NCBI RefSeq assembly: GCF_028657945.1
Contig: NZ_CP059693.1
Span: forward strand, 3,348,001-3,412,000
Direction of reading: 5' to 3'
DNA from: Thalassomonas haliotis
GTDB lineage: Bacteria; Pseudomonadota; Gammaproteobacteria; Enterobacterales; Alteromonadaceae
Length of the DNA stretch: 64,000 nt
Part shown: positions 22,951-32,312 of the stretch, one piece after another
Layout of the letters: each line of letters starts with the position of its first letter
How positions within the stretch are numbered: position 1 is the stretch's first letter
Notes under the pieces: generated by a model
Databases searched by the model: none
Told to the model about the DNA's origin: nothing
The model's input: the letters and a program-made list of their open reading frames with translations, nothing else
Position numbers and translations under genes: made by a program

Positions 22951-23083
22951 ATATCCCCCTTGCCAACTCCCAGGCTTTACCTGCATTAAGCAAAGTAGCC
23001 GCCTTTAAAAGAAAAAACGCCGAATGTGGCAACACAGTCGACGTTTAACATGCACGCTTTACCTAAACGCTGGGTTTAAAAGG

Positions 23084-23641
23084 CTACACCAATAAATGGT
23101 GGATATTGCCCAGATCTTTTTTACCTGCGATGATCTCATCCGGGGTTAATCCGGAAAGTTCATGCGGGAATACCAGCCATTCATCTGATTCGTGAATATA
23201 ATAATCAGGCACCAGATCCACTTTCGAGTTTTTCGGTTTATACCAGGGACAGGCAATGCGCACATCTTGCGGCATGTTGCGGCGCGTCAATAAATTCAGC
23301 TGTTTGATCAGAGCTTCGATACTGCGCCCGGAATCAAAAACATCATCGACAATTAATAATCCGTCATCGGCATTGGCATTTTCTATGATGTAATGCAGGC
23401 CATGGACTTTGATTTCTTTACTCTGTTGATTGATGCCGTAATAAGAAGAGGTCCGTACCGCAATATGGTCCGTTTCAACTTTTTTAAAATCAAAGTATTC
23501 CTGCACAGCAATACCTATAGGCGCACCGCCACGCCAGATACCGACAATAAACTGAGGACGAAAACCATCTTCATATACTTTTGCCGCCAGACGAAACGAA
23601 TCTTCCAGCAACTGCTGGGCAGAAATAAAATGTTTATCCAT
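23084..23641 (-). CDS. phosphoribosyltransferase (hypoxanthine/xanthine type)
   Basis: PRTase type I enzyme that joins a purine base to PRPP. The PRPP-binding signature is LLIVDDVFDSGRSIEAL, preceded by the hood/flexible loop SSYYGINQQSKEI and by PQFIVGIWRGGAPIGIAVQE. The 185 residues and the C-terminal KPKNSKVDLVPDYYIHESDE with WLVFPHEL resemble the archaeal/Legionella-type hypoxanthine phosphoribosyltransferases annotated in marine gammaproteobacteria more than E. coli Hpt or Gpt. Exact base specificity cannot be read from sequence. Single gene between the CAT-like pair and the M28 peptidase. Confidence 0.88.
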   Translation of the reverse strand: MDKHFISAQQLLEDSFRLAAKVYEDGFRPQFIVGIWRGGAPIGIAVQEYFDFKKVETDHIAVRTSSYYGINQQSKEIKVHGLHYIIENANADDGLLIVDDVFDSGRSIEALIKQLNLLTRRNMPQDVRIACPWYKPKNSKVDLVPDYYIHESDEWLVFPHELSGLTPDEIIAGKKDLGNIHHLLV

Positions 23642-23785
23642 TTATGACAGAACCTTGTTGAGGCGCCTAATTAAGCGCTTGCTTGATACCAAAGGGCAAT
23701 TATAACCTCATAGATAACATTTGATAATGCCTGAGGAGAGAATTTCCCTAAAAAATAGCACAGCCATAATCCGGACAAAGTGCTG

Positions 23786-24745
23786 TCAGTTTGTCATCAG
23801 GCGGTCCAGCAGGTAGATTTGCCGGCAGATAGAGGCGGTCGCCGCCAGGTAAAATTCCCGGTTGATGCCGTTAAAATCGTCATTGCCGGTATGGTAATTT
23901 TTATGGGTGCCGACGCCAAAATAGATAAAGGGGATCTTTGCCTTATAAAAAACATAATGATCGCTGGCTGCCCGCCACCTGATACGGTTATTGACCGCAC
24001 TGCTGCCGCGGGCAATACTGCTGGAGCCTGATTTAAAGCCCTTTTTAACCTGTATCCGGGCCGAGTCTCTCAATCTGGCCCACATCTTTAACCCTTGCTT
24101 ATCAAGCAAGCTATCCACGCCTTTACTGATAAACCTTAATTTCTTTGTGCCGCGATCGCCGGCAATCATATCCAGGTTGATGTTAAGTTTAATATCGGCA
24201 AGTAACGCTTGATAGGAACGGATAAAGGCGTGGGCGCCGACCAGGCCAACTTCTTCGCCGTCGCTAAACAATAAAATCAAGCTATAGCGCAAAGGGGTTT
24301 GTTTTACCTGCTCGGCGATGGCCAGTAAAGCCGCAGTGCCGGAAGCATTATCGTCGGCGCCGTTATATATCACGCGCGCGCCCTTGCCGATATGATCAAA
24401 ATGGGCAGAAAGCACAATATATTGCTGTGGAAAGTCAGTCCCCGGGATATAGCCGATAACATTAGCGCCATCGCGGCCTGCTTTGTCGTTAAATACGTGG
24501 CGGTAGTCCTGTCCCAATGGCGCCACCTCCAACCCCTTTAAGGCATTAATGATGTATACACGGGCTTTTTCATTGCCCTGGCTTGCCATTTCACGCCCGG
24601 AAAACTCATCCGAGGCCAGGGTCTGTATATGCGAGAGTAATTGCTCCTGGCTATATGCCAGCTCGGGGGAAGCCGGTACTTGCTTAGCCGTGGCTGAAGC
24701 CTGGACTAATAGCAGGAACAGGCATCTTGACAGTATTTTGACCAG
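23786..24745 (-). CDS. M28 family zinc aminopeptidase, secreted, non-ATG start
   Basis: Metallopeptidase of the M28 (leucyl/glutaminyl aminopeptidase-like) family. Co-catalytic zinc ligands are all visible: VLSAHFDHIG (His), YNGADDNASGTAAL (bridging Asp), FSDGEEVGLVG (Glu/Glu), NINLDMIAG (Asp) and HKNYHTGNDDF (His). The first ATG (24589) is too late: it removes the family motif LASDEFSGRE and the signal peptide LSRCLFLLLVQASATA, which are encoded upstream in the same frame. That frame has no ATG, GTG or TTG before a stop; the best candidate is CTG at 24745, one base after the stop of the TPR gene (TAATCTG), with ATC at 24754 as an alternative. Translational coupling is likely. 319 residues. 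Confidence 0.82.
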   Translation of the reverse strand: MVKILSRCLFLLLVQASATAKQVPASPELAYSQEQLLSHIQTLASDEFSGREMASQGNEKARVYIINALKGLEVAPLGQDYRHVFNDKAGRDGANVIGYIPGTDFPQQYIVLSAHFDHIGKGARVIYNGADDNASGTAALLAIAEQVKQTPLRYSLILLFSDGEEVGLVGAHAFIRSYQALLADIKLNINLDMIAGDRGTKKLRFISKGVDSLLDKQGLKMWARLRDSARIQVKKGFKSGSSSIARGSSAVNNRIRWRAASDHYVFYKAKIPFIYFGVGTHKNYHTGNDDFNGINREFYLAATASICRQIYLLDRLMTN

Positions 24746-24746
24746 A

Positions 24747-25937
24747 TTACCGATGCTCTTTTCCTGCCGATTTCAAGAAGTCTAATTTGGACAAGTATTC
24801 ATGCTCTGTCTTAGGTACCCGGTTTAACGCGATGGCCTTTTTCATCGCCCGTTTGGCCGAGTTCAGTTTATCTTGCTGAAAGTAGGCCTTCGCCAGGCCA
24901 AAATAAAATTCATGGGCCTTGTTATCCAGCCTGATGGCTTTTTTATAGAGGCGCACGGCTAGATCGGCATCGCCATTATGAAACGCCTCATCCGCCAGCA
25001 AGGCATGATAATAGGGATTTTTTTCACGCTTTTTAACAATACTCTGCTTAATATTCGCCGCTTCCTCAATCTGCCCCTCGGCTTTGAGCAATAGGGCTAA
25101 ATTGCTCATGGCGGTGAAATTACGCTTGCTTAAACTGATCGCATGGCGATAGGCCTGCTTCGCAAGGGCGTTTTGCTCATTATACCTGTATAAAAGCCCG
25201 AGGTTACCCCAAGCGGTACTAAAACCGGGATCGCTCAAAGTGGCGGCTTTCAGGTAGGCATAAGCGCTGATATAATCGGAGTCTACCATCGACTGGGCTC
25301 CTTTATTGTTATAAAACATCGCCAGCACGGTCTTTCTGGTAATGGCTCTTTTTGGGAAAGATTTTTTCATCACAAAAGGGTCAAAGTCGACTTCGATATC
25401 ATTACCGCCGAAAATAATGGTTTCACTGGGTCTTTTATCCGCCGTCAAACGCAAATTAACATGGCCGGTAAGCATATTATGCTCGCCGTGGCGCACCCAA
25501 TACTCAGGGATCAACACTTCCTGGAAACTGACGTTAAGCTCTGCCTCCCGGGCAAGGGCATAAGACATGATAGTTAACGATAAACAGTTGGCGATATTTT
25601 TATGGTAGGCATCGGTAGCTATAACATTGGCACCGCTTTGATAAGCCAGCCCTAAATTATCTTTTTTAAAGATCTGCCGCAGTAGCTTTATCGCGCGTTT
25701 TTTAAAATTATGCTCAGATGCCACCTGCTCGGCAACCATCAGCCGCATTTCATCATCGATGGCAAAAATTTCTTCCACAGTCTCGACATCCACCTGGTGA
25801 TAGCCAGAAAACTTTTCATCCAGATAGAGACTGGTATCGACTGGAGTGGCCGGCGCCTCAACTTTAGTACTCTGGCAAGCCATCAGGGTAAGTGAACATA
25901 ATAATAAACAAAATTGCGCGGTTCTTCTCATCAGCAC
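24747..25937 (-). CDS. TPR-repeat lipoprotein with transglutaminase-like N-terminal region
   Basis: 396-residue envelope protein. The lipobox is LTLMACQS (Cys21), so it is lipid-anchored after signal peptidase II. Residues about 75-150 (ANCLSLTIMSYALAREAELN with a later His in RHGEHNMLTGHVNL) resemble the transglutaminase-like fold that precedes TPRs in similar proteins, with Cys and His in order. The second half has at least four TPR units, for example YISAYAYLKAATLSDPGFST, NALAKQAYRHAISLSKRNFT and DLAVRLYKKAIRLDNKAHEF. Its stop codon abuts the presumed start of the M28 peptidase, so the two form one transcript and may act on the same exported substrates. Confidence 0.88.
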   Translation of the reverse strand: MLMRRTAQFCLLLCSLTLMACQSTKVEAPATPVDTSLYLDEKFSGYHQVDVETVEEIFAIDDEMRLMVAEQVASEHNFKKRAIKLLRQIFKKDNLGLAYQSGANVIATDAYHKNIANCLSLTIMSYALAREAELNVSFQEVLIPEYWVRHGEHNMLTGHVNLRLTADKRPSETIIFGGNDIEVDFDPFVMKKSFPKRAITRKTVLAMFYNNKGAQSMVDSDYISAYAYLKAATLSDPGFSTAWGNLGLLYRYNEQNALAKQAYRHAISLSKRNFTAMSNLALLLKAEGQIEEAANIKQSIVKKREKNPYYHALLADEAFHNGDADLAVRLYKKAIRLDNKAHEFYFGLAKAYFQQDKLNSAKRAMKKAIALNRVPKTEHEYLSKLDFLKSAGKEHR

Positions 25938-26144
25938 TCCTAAAGCTAATTAAAGGCTTCCTATACTTTCCAGCTTATATGAAACTTATTGTTGCCGTTA
26001 GTAAAAGTTTTTAATGTTAATATTCTTTTACAATATCACATCTTCCCCCCTTGCGCTTAATCAGCCGCAAGCACCTTCCGACTACTTTTTAGCCTGCTCC
26101 TGAGGTATAATTGGCTTAAGTGATACCAGCAAGCGGACACTCCC

Positions 26145-26792
26145 ATGGGCCCCATTTCCAGCAGTTTTTCACCGTTAACCAGCACAAACAGATTACAAAA
26201 TAACGGCAATAGCAATACTGACGGCAATAATGCCGCGAACAATAACAATGTTTCCGTGCGTCCGGACGAGGATAATGTCAACAACGGCGACAGATCGCAA
26301 AATAATGCCAATCTTGAAGTCAATAGCAATAACCGGACGGTTTCTGCCGATATCAGCCGGGAGCAGGCAGTAGATCGGCTGGAGCAAAATAGCCAGAGGC
26401 AGCGGACACAAAGCTCTGTCCAGGCGGGCCGGGATGAGGATGAACAAAATCAGTTAAATGTTTCACCCCGACAGGCAGCCGCCTCTGCCGATGATACCAA
26501 GTCAACTGCTGCCGGGTTTGCGGGACTGCAGCAACAAACACAGCTTGCCGAAAACGCTACCGGGCAATTTAATGAAAACCAGCAAGAGATACAAAACAGC
26601 GCCCGGGTCTCCCAAAGTTCAGAGACAGAACAATCAACAAATAATAACAATGCGCTAGCAGCTCCCAACGATACTTTTGTCGAACAATCCGGACAAGCCA
26701 GCCAGGCACAAAGACGCAATGCTTTTATCAGCAGTGAATTTGTCAGCCAGCTGGATAACCGCCAGGGCAGTTTATTTGATCAAACGGTTTAA
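26145..26792 (+). CDS. Asn/Gln/Ser-rich disordered protein (hypothetical)
   Basis: 216-codon frame starting MGPISSSFSPLTSTNRLQ. Almost the whole product is low complexity: Asn and Gln runs, acidic and Ser patches, no aromatic core, no signal peptide, no cysteine. A more regular C-terminal 30 residues (RRNAFISSEFVSQLDNRQGS) may be a short folded or binding motif. I see no good ribosome site (CACTCCC before the ATG), so the start is doubtful. It lies at the edge of the type VI operon, pointing toward the end of it. Frames on the other strand here are hydrophobic artefacts of the same repetitive DNA. Confidence 0.5.
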   Translation: MGPISSSFSPLTSTNRLQNNGNSNTDGNNAANNNNVSVRPDEDNVNNGDRSQNNANLEVNSNNRTVSADISREQAVDRLEQNSQRQRTQSSVQAGRDEDEQNQLNVSPRQAAASADDTKSTAAGFAGLQQQTQLAENATGQFNENQQEIQNSARVSQSSETEQSTNNNNALAAPNDTFVEQSGQASQAQRRNAFISSEFVSQLDNRQGSLFDQTV

Positions 26793-27103
26793 GATGAAGC
26801 GGCGTTTATTATTAAGCCGTGAAGCGAAGCAATTCATCCGGGACTTTAGTGCCATATAAACTCACCGGCCCGGCAACCGGTATGGCGATATAAAACTGGC
26901 CGATGCTCGCCTCTGACACCTATCTTTTTCCCGTCAATGCCCTATGGGGTGGAAGATCACCATCACTTGGCGTGACCATAATGACATAACGAAAATACAA
27001 CAAACTTAAAAGGGAATTTTCTACGCCGTACTTTCCCCAAAAAAACTGGCCCCGGGCATTGATTAAACTGATAAAGGCGATAATGAACAGCCAGCACCCA
27101 CCT
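26793..27103. other. gap between Asn-rich gene and type VI operon
   Basis: A 21-codon frame at 26793-26858 (MKRRLLLSREAKQFIRDFSA...) starts right at the previous stop and could be a coupled small peptide, or the relic of a longer gene. Nothing else of note. The end of the type VI operon lies at its right border; no convincing terminator found. Confidence 0.35.
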
Positions 27104-28159
27104 TTATACTTTGCCGCTTCCCCCCGTAAAAATATAAATAAAAATAAGTAAAATCAGCACTATGATACCGGCAAAGATAAAATAAACCGGGTCGCGCTTA
27201 TGCCTGTTTTGCTCTGACAGCTGATATAAGGCTTTAACCTCACCGCTTTTTAATGTTTCGGTGGCATCCTCAGACTCAGGTAATATCTCCACCAGGTTAT
27301 CAAGCAATTTCCCCCGTTTACCAAGCAGTTCCAGTTGGGAGATATTGCCGAGATAATAGTCAAATTGCAATTGCTCAATATCCTTGTTCCAGGGGTGTAA
27401 ATAGGCCGTAGAAATTTCTGTTTCACACTGCCGGTCCGGATAAACACAAATCAGGGTAAGATTGTCATGAGCTCCTGATTTTAATACTTTTTTCTGTATA
27501 TCATCTAGTTTATCCGAAATGCTGCTACCGGTTGAAAAACAGTTAAACATCAAGCTCTCACTCACTTCGCCGTAAATACCGTCACTGCATAATAAAAACA
27601 ATTGCCAGGCGGTCATATCCACCAGCTTAATTTCCATGCACAACTCGACATCCAGTCCTACCGCACGGGTAATGGCATTGCTTTTTGGCATTTTTTTCAT
27701 TTCGTCTTCGCTCAGCAGCCCTGACTTCATCAGCTCGGTCGCCTGGTTGTGATCCCAGGTCAGACAGAATAATTCCCGGGCATCTTGCCCATAACAACGG
27801 GAATCTCCCGCCCAAAGAAGAATACCGAGATTACGCCAACGGTTGAGCAACACCAAAGTCGTGCCCATATAGGCACCGGAAAAGTTTTCCCTGGCATAGT
27901 GATAAATATTAAGATTGGCGCTAAGCACCAGCTGCTCCAGTTGTTCAACCCGCTCCACCAGCGATGCTTTTAGCCGGACATTCTCAAAAGCCTGTTTAAG
28001 CATCTGACTGGCTAAAGCTCCTGCCTCGCCGCCTCCCATGCCGTCGGCGACCAACCATAATTGATTGTTGCCATCGCTCAGATAAGCATCCTGGTTTTCA
28101 CTGCGCACACAGCCCTGATGGCTGATAGCCTCACTTTGCCAGTGTTGGGTTAACATCAA
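27104..28159 (-). CDS. pppA: type VI secretion PP2C-type phosphatase with C-terminal membrane anchor
   Basis: Ser/Thr phosphatase of the PppA/Stp family that reverses phosphorylation of Fha and so turns the type VI machine off (role known from Pseudomonas aeruginosa H1). PP2C metal motifs: GCVRSENQDAYL, LWLVADGMGGGEAG, LWAGDSRCYG, LFLLCSDGIYGEV and SGAHDNLTLICVYP. Beyond the phosphatase domain (residues 1-245) is a linker and a single transmembrane helix at about 326-346 (YFIFAGIIVLILLIFIYIF), not present in classical soluble PppA. The start overlaps the tagF stop by 4 bases. No partner kinase (PpkA) gene is in the window. Last gene of the operon. Confidence 0.9.
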   Translation of the reverse strand: MMLTQHWQSEAISHQGCVRSENQDAYLSDGNNQLWLVADGMGGGEAGALASQMLKQAFENVRLKASLVERVEQLEQLVLSANLNIYHYARENFSGAYMGTTLVLLNRWRNLGILLWAGDSRCYGQDARELFCLTWDHNQATELMKSGLLSEDEMKKMPKSNAITRAVGLDVELCMEIKLVDMTAWQLFLLCSDGIYGEVSESLMFNCFSTGSSISDKLDDIQKKVLKSGAHDNLTLICVYPDRQCETEISTAYLHPWNKDIEQLQFDYYLGNISQLELLGKRGKLLDNLVEILPESEDATETLKSGEVKALYQLSEQNRHKRDPVYFIFAGIIVLILLIFIYIFTGGSGKV

Positions 28160-28845
28160 TTTGCTCTTTCCAAAAAGCTGATATAAGCCTGTGAAGGCGG
28201 CATATCGTCAAACACCCTAAACTGCGGCGCACGCAGCTGGCTGCCGCATGACCACCAAAAGCTGTATTTTAGGCTTTGATGTTTAATAAAATTACAGGCC
28301 ATGGCAGATACCGCCGGTGTCAGATCCTGCAAGTCGGTGAGTTGACAACTAAAAAGTTCACCGGCGGTTAATGGTGAAGCCACTACCTGAGGTAACATCC
28401 GCCCGGTAAGTGCTGCCTCGGTTTCCCGGGTCAGATGCTCCAGCAAGGCCTTAAGATCTATGCTTTCCTTATCCAGTAGAGCGATTAGAAAATCTTCAAG
28501 GCGGATCAGTTCGCTGTCCAGGCAAGACAATAACGCCAGCGGATTATCTTGCCGGCCCAATTCCACAACTAGAGTAAAGGGGTATAATCTGCCCACTTTG
28601 TCGACACTGGGCATAGTGATCCCTAAAAAGGCATTGTCATCCAACAGGCCTTCACTGAGGTAAAAACGCCACACCGGGGCATTTAGGTACAGCTTTTGCC
28701 AGTTGTCTTTCAGCTGCCAGCTGGCGCTTTCCATTGCCCGCATTTGCCAGTTGTCCCAGCGGTCAATAAAAGCCGCCCCCAGATTGCGGCGGACAAAATC
28801 GCCAAATGCCGGCAATTTGCCATAAAAACCTATGCCTTTGATCAT
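28156..28845 (-). CDS. tagF: type VI secretion-associated protein TagF
   Basis: Post-translational repressor of type VI assembly; in P. aeruginosa TagF acts with Fha independently of the kinase pathway. 229 residues with the DUF2094 start IGFYGKLPAFGDFVRRNL, FIDRWDNWQMRAM, and FLGITMPSVDKVGRLYPFTL, which are diagnostic. The C-terminal part contains FWWSCGSQLRAPQFRVFDDM. It overlaps tssM by 4 bases (ATGA) and pppA by 4 bases, so translation is coupled throughout. In some bacteria TagF is fused to PppA; here they are separate but adjacent. Confidence 0.92.
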   Translation of the reverse strand: MIKGIGFYGKLPAFGDFVRRNLGAAFIDRWDNWQMRAMESASWQLKDNWQKLYLNAPVWRFYLSEGLLDDNAFLGITMPSVDKVGRLYPFTLVVELGRQDNPLALLSCLDSELIRLEDFLIALLDKESIDLKALLEHLTRETEAALTGRMLPQVVASPLTAGELFSCQLTDLQDLTPAVSAMACNFIKHQSLKYSFWWSCGSQLRAPQFRVFDDMPPSQAYISFLERAN

Positions 28846-31800
28846 AAACGCTCCAGGCAGACAAATTCGGATAAAGCGGGAATAGCCAAAGGATGTCCCC
28901 TGCGCCGGGAAGCCACGGCATAAATGGCCTGATAGCCATCTAAAGTGAAGGCCAGTTGGAAGCTGTTTTTTTTCAGGGGCTTAACCTTGCTACTGGCCAA
29001 CAGGCGAAATAAGCCAAAAGTGCCTTCTTCCCTGTGCACCACTTCGCTGCCGTCCTGGCGGGTAAACGACATGGCGATATGTTCAACCCCACGGCCACCG
29101 GGCCAGGCGATCTTTTTGCTGATCGGCGGACCGAACTGGTAAGCCACCAGCTGCCCGGAAATATTCAGGCTAAAACGCCTCACCCGGGGATCCAGATAAA
29201 CCGGGGTAAATTCAAGCTCGACAAAAGGGTTGTCGCCGCTTAAATCGAAATAACTTTGCCTGATCAGGTTTGCCTGCTCGAAAAACCTCAGCGCCTGCTC
29301 TGAATGTAATAATTTTGCCGGCACTTCCCCCTTCCAGCGCCAGGGAATACTGACATTATCAACCAGCTTGTCCAGGTATTGATCATAAAAACGCTGCAAC
29401 AGCCCCGACTGCCCAAAAAGGGCGCTAAAGTCCTGCAGCAAAACTTCCTGGTTGGCCAAAGGCATAAAGGGATAACCTTGAGCCGTGATCTTTTGACATT
29501 GTTTTAAATAGGATTGTTGCCATAACCGGGCCACTTCCCTGCTGGCGCCATACCATAAAACATTCTCGGTTTCCTGGCTGATTTGCCTCAGCCAACGCTT
29601 TAACGGCATAGGTTGCCTGACGGCAAAAGTGCTTAACTGCTTAACGGCTTTATGATCTTGTTTAGTCTCAGCAAGGACCCCTTGTCCCCTTTGCTGGCTT
29701 AACAGCGACAAATGGACAAAAAGCTCAGAAAGGGCATTGAGTAACTTATCCTGGTAAGCCAGTTTATTTTCCTCAGCATTTACGGCATTGATAGCAGCAA
29801 ACGCCTGTGTCACCTGCTCTTTCGGGGTGAGGGTTTCATCGCCAAGCCCTGCCCCCTGTTCGGCTAAGCGCCGCAACCGGCTTTCCCCGGAAAAACCTTT
29901 GTCCAATAATTTCTGGGTTTTATCCAGCAAACCGGGTTTACTCAAACGGGTATTTAATTCCAGGGTATTCAACAGGTAAATAAAAGGAGAGTGACTGCCG
30001 CTGGCACTTTCCAGGGCGCTGATCCCCCTGGAAAGCTGGGTAAAGGCATCGATGTCTAATTGCCCGAGCAAGCTTTGCCATGCCTTAATATAATCCTGCG
30101 TATAAAGCTTGATGATATCGGTTTTTAACCGCCGCAGATCCGGCTCTCTCTCCTGCTCGCCCAATACCCAGGCATAACGGCCATGGTCATGTAAGAACGC
30201 TTCCAGCAGCGCTTTGTCAACTTTTTCAAAAAACTCCCGGCTGTAAAACAAAGACAATACTTTTTCCGGCTGCCGCGGCGCAGCAAACACTTCTTGCCAC
30301 TGGGGTCCGGCTATATCCGCCATGGTGAGCATAAAGCCGCTATTGCCAAGATAGCCCTGTTTAAACTGGTGATAATATAAATCGGCTAACTGGCTTTGTT
30401 TCAGCTTGCTTTGCGCCCGGGTGATCACTTGTTGATCCAGGGTAACCCTTAAACCTGGCTCACGCAGCAAATGCTGAAAATGACCGAGCAGGGAATCCAA
30501 CTGCTCTTTGGACAGCCGCTTTTGTTGCTGCCAGCTTGAAGCCGTCTGCTCCATTAAAAAACCTATATCCCTTTGCTGCTCGCGATCCAGCATCAGGTAT
30601 GCCTTCAGGTTTTGAAAAATAACGCCGTTATCAACATGGCTGCGTGATAATTGACTTTCAAATAAGGTTTTTACCCAGGGCAATACGATCACATTGGCCA
30701 GACGCCGATAGCTTTCATTAACCGCCTGATAAAGCGCTCCCGCCTGCCCCAGCCCCAGCTGCAGAAAACCGCCCTGCTGCGCTTTTAAGCTGGCCAGCAT
30801 ATCCGTCAGCTCATTTAGCGGCTGCAAGCCCTGCGGCACTGCCATAGCCTGCTTACCGGTATGCTGATATTGCTTCAACCAAGTCAGCAGCTGCCGGTCG
30901 GTTTGCCGGATCATGGCTTGATTATCCAGGTAACTGAAATACCAGCCCGCCAGCAGCAATAACGTCATAGTGCCGGCCAGGGAAAAAGCGGCAGTTAACA
31001 AACGTTTTTTACGTTTTTCATAAGCCGAAAATACGCCAAAGGCATTGGCTTCCTTAAACACCAGGTCTTGCAACAGGTTTTTAATAAAATAACTGCGCGC
31101 TTCAAGAGGAAAGCTGAGTGTGTTTTTAGCGTTTAAACTTAAACTGGTGGCAACATTGGCCAGCAAATTATCTATCGGAGCGCCATGCTGGGTACCGCTG
31201 GTAAAGTACACTCCCCGGACGATACCTGCCCGGGTAAAATCATCTTCGCGGCAAAATGCCGTGACCAACTCCTTCAGGGCATTTTTTAATGCCGCCACCT
31301 GGTGGCTAAACAAATAAATACTTTTCTTGCGCCCGCTGTCGCGCTCCTGCTCCATGCGCCGCCACTGCTGACGGCACAAGGAATGCGTCAATGCCGCAAA
31401 CGCCTGGTCGAACTCGGCCACTCCCCCGGTACCGGTGAAGGTCAGCCCGAAGACCTGCTCCCGCTCGCGGTAACCATAACTTTCAAAAAACTCGCTAAAT
31501 CCCGGCAGCAAATCCGTTTTAGTCAGCAGCAAATATACCGGCAACTTCACTTTAAAACAGCTGTTTAACTCACTCACCCTTTGTCTGGCGGCATTTATCT
31601 GTTCACTGAGGACACCCGGGCCGGCCGTTAACAGTTCATCAATCCCCATGGCCACCAGCACGCCGTTAATGGGCTTTTGGCGAAACTTGCAAATAAGCGC
31701 AAGAAACTGCTCCCAGGCTGCGCGGTCGAGCTCACTATGGCTGTCCCGGCTGGTATAACGGCCTGCGGTATCAAGCAATACCGCCTCCCGGCTAAACCAC

Positions 31801-32312
31801 CAGTCGCAATTTTTTGTGCCGCCAACCCCTTTTACCGCGGGCTCGCCTAACTGGCCGGCAAGGGGAAACTCTAAGCCTGAATTGGCTAGTAAGGTTGTTT
31901 TACCACAGCCCGGCGAACCTATGATCATATACCAGGGTAAACGGCTGAGCAGTTGCTGCCCGCCGGCACTTTTATTGATCAGGGTAAAGGCCTGACGGAA
32001 CTTTTCTTTCAGCTCCAGGGCTTCGGCATCTTTATCTGCCTGATCCTGTGCGTCCCCGGCCAGTGCCTGATTTAGCTGCTGCTCCTTTTTTTTCTCCTGA
32101 TGGTAGCGATAAAAGGCGCTTACTGCCCAGATCAGCAATAACAATAAAACCACTAACAAACGCTGTGATGCCTGATATAAAGGATAGTAACCGGCAAAGG
32201 CAAAATAGGGACCGGCAAACCAGATGAGCAGGGATAAGCAAATCACCAGCACCAGCGGCTTAAACCAGCTGAGGGTAAAGAGTTTTTTTAACGCTGACTT
32301 TACCTTTGCCAT
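28842..32312 (-). CDS. tssM: type VI secretion inner-membrane protein TssM (IcmF)
   Basis: Large component of the trans-envelope TssJLM complex, 1156 residues, normal length. Two N-terminal transmembrane helices (about 18-34 and 50-67), a cytoplasmic NTPase domain with intact Walker A IIGSPGCGKTTLL (132-139) and the DTAGRY Walker B-like motif, a third transmembrane helix near 440-460 (TAAFSLAGTMTLLLLAGWYF) and a long periplasmic part that binds TssJ. The C-terminal domain shows the FELEFTP-like FVELEFTPVYLDPRV and AWPGGRGVEHIAMSF. The start overlaps tssL by 13 bases. Confidence 0.96.
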   Translation of the reverse strand: MAKVKSALKKLFTLSWFKPLVLVICLSLLIWFAGPYFAFAGYYPLYQASQRLLVVLLLLLIWAVSAFYRYHQEKKKEQQLNQALAGDAQDQADKDAEALELKEKFRQAFTLINKSAGGQQLLSRLPWYMIIGSPGCGKTTLLANSGLEFPLAGQLGEPAVKGVGGTKNCDWWFSREAVLLDTAGRYTSRDSHSELDRAAWEQFLALICKFRQKPINGVLVAMGIDELLTAGPGVLSEQINAARQRVSELNSCFKVKLPVYLLLTKTDLLPGFSEFFESYGYREREQVFGLTFTGTGGVAEFDQAFAALTHSLCRQQWRRMEQERDSGRKKSIYLFSHQVAALKNALKELVTAFCREDDFTRAGIVRGVYFTSGTQHGAPIDNLLANVATSLSLNAKNTLSFPLEARSYFIKNLLQDLVFKEANAFGVFSAYEKRKKRLLTAAFSLAGTMTLLLLAGWYFSYLDNQAMIRQTDRQLLTWLKQYQHTGKQAMAVPQGLQPLNELTDMLASLKAQQGGFLQLGLGQAGALYQAVNESYRRLANVIVLPWVKTLFESQLSRSHVDNGVIFQNLKAYLMLDREQQRDIGFLMEQTASSWQQQKRLSKEQLDSLLGHFQHLLREPGLRVTLDQQVITRAQSKLKQSQLADLYYHQFKQGYLGNSGFMLTMADIAGPQWQEVFAAPRQPEKVLSLFYSREFFEKVDKALLEAFLHDHGRYAWVLGEQEREPDLRRLKTDIIKLYTQDYIKAWQSLLGQLDIDAFTQLSRGISALESASGSHSPFIYLLNTLELNTRLSKPGLLDKTQKLLDKGFSGESRLRRLAEQGAGLGDETLTPKEQVTQAFAAINAVNAEENKLAYQDKLLNALSELFVHLSLLSQQRGQGVLAETKQDHKAVKQLSTFAVRQPMPLKRWLRQISQETENVLWYGASREVARLWQQSYLKQCQKITAQGYPFMPLANQEVLLQDFSALFGQSGLLQRFYDQYLDKLVDNVSIPWRWKGEVPAKLLHSEQALRFFEQANLIRQSYFDLSGDNPFVELEFTPVYLDPRVRRFSLNISGQLVAYQFGPPISKKIAWPGGRGVEHIAMSFTRQDGSEVVHREEGTFGLFRLLASSKVKPLKKNSFQLAFTLDGYQAIYAVASRRRGHPLAIPALSEFVCLERL

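Noticed and set aside
24589-24591. ATG as the start of the M28 peptidase
   Set aside because: Would remove the signal peptide and conserved LASDEFSGRE motif that lie in frame upstream.
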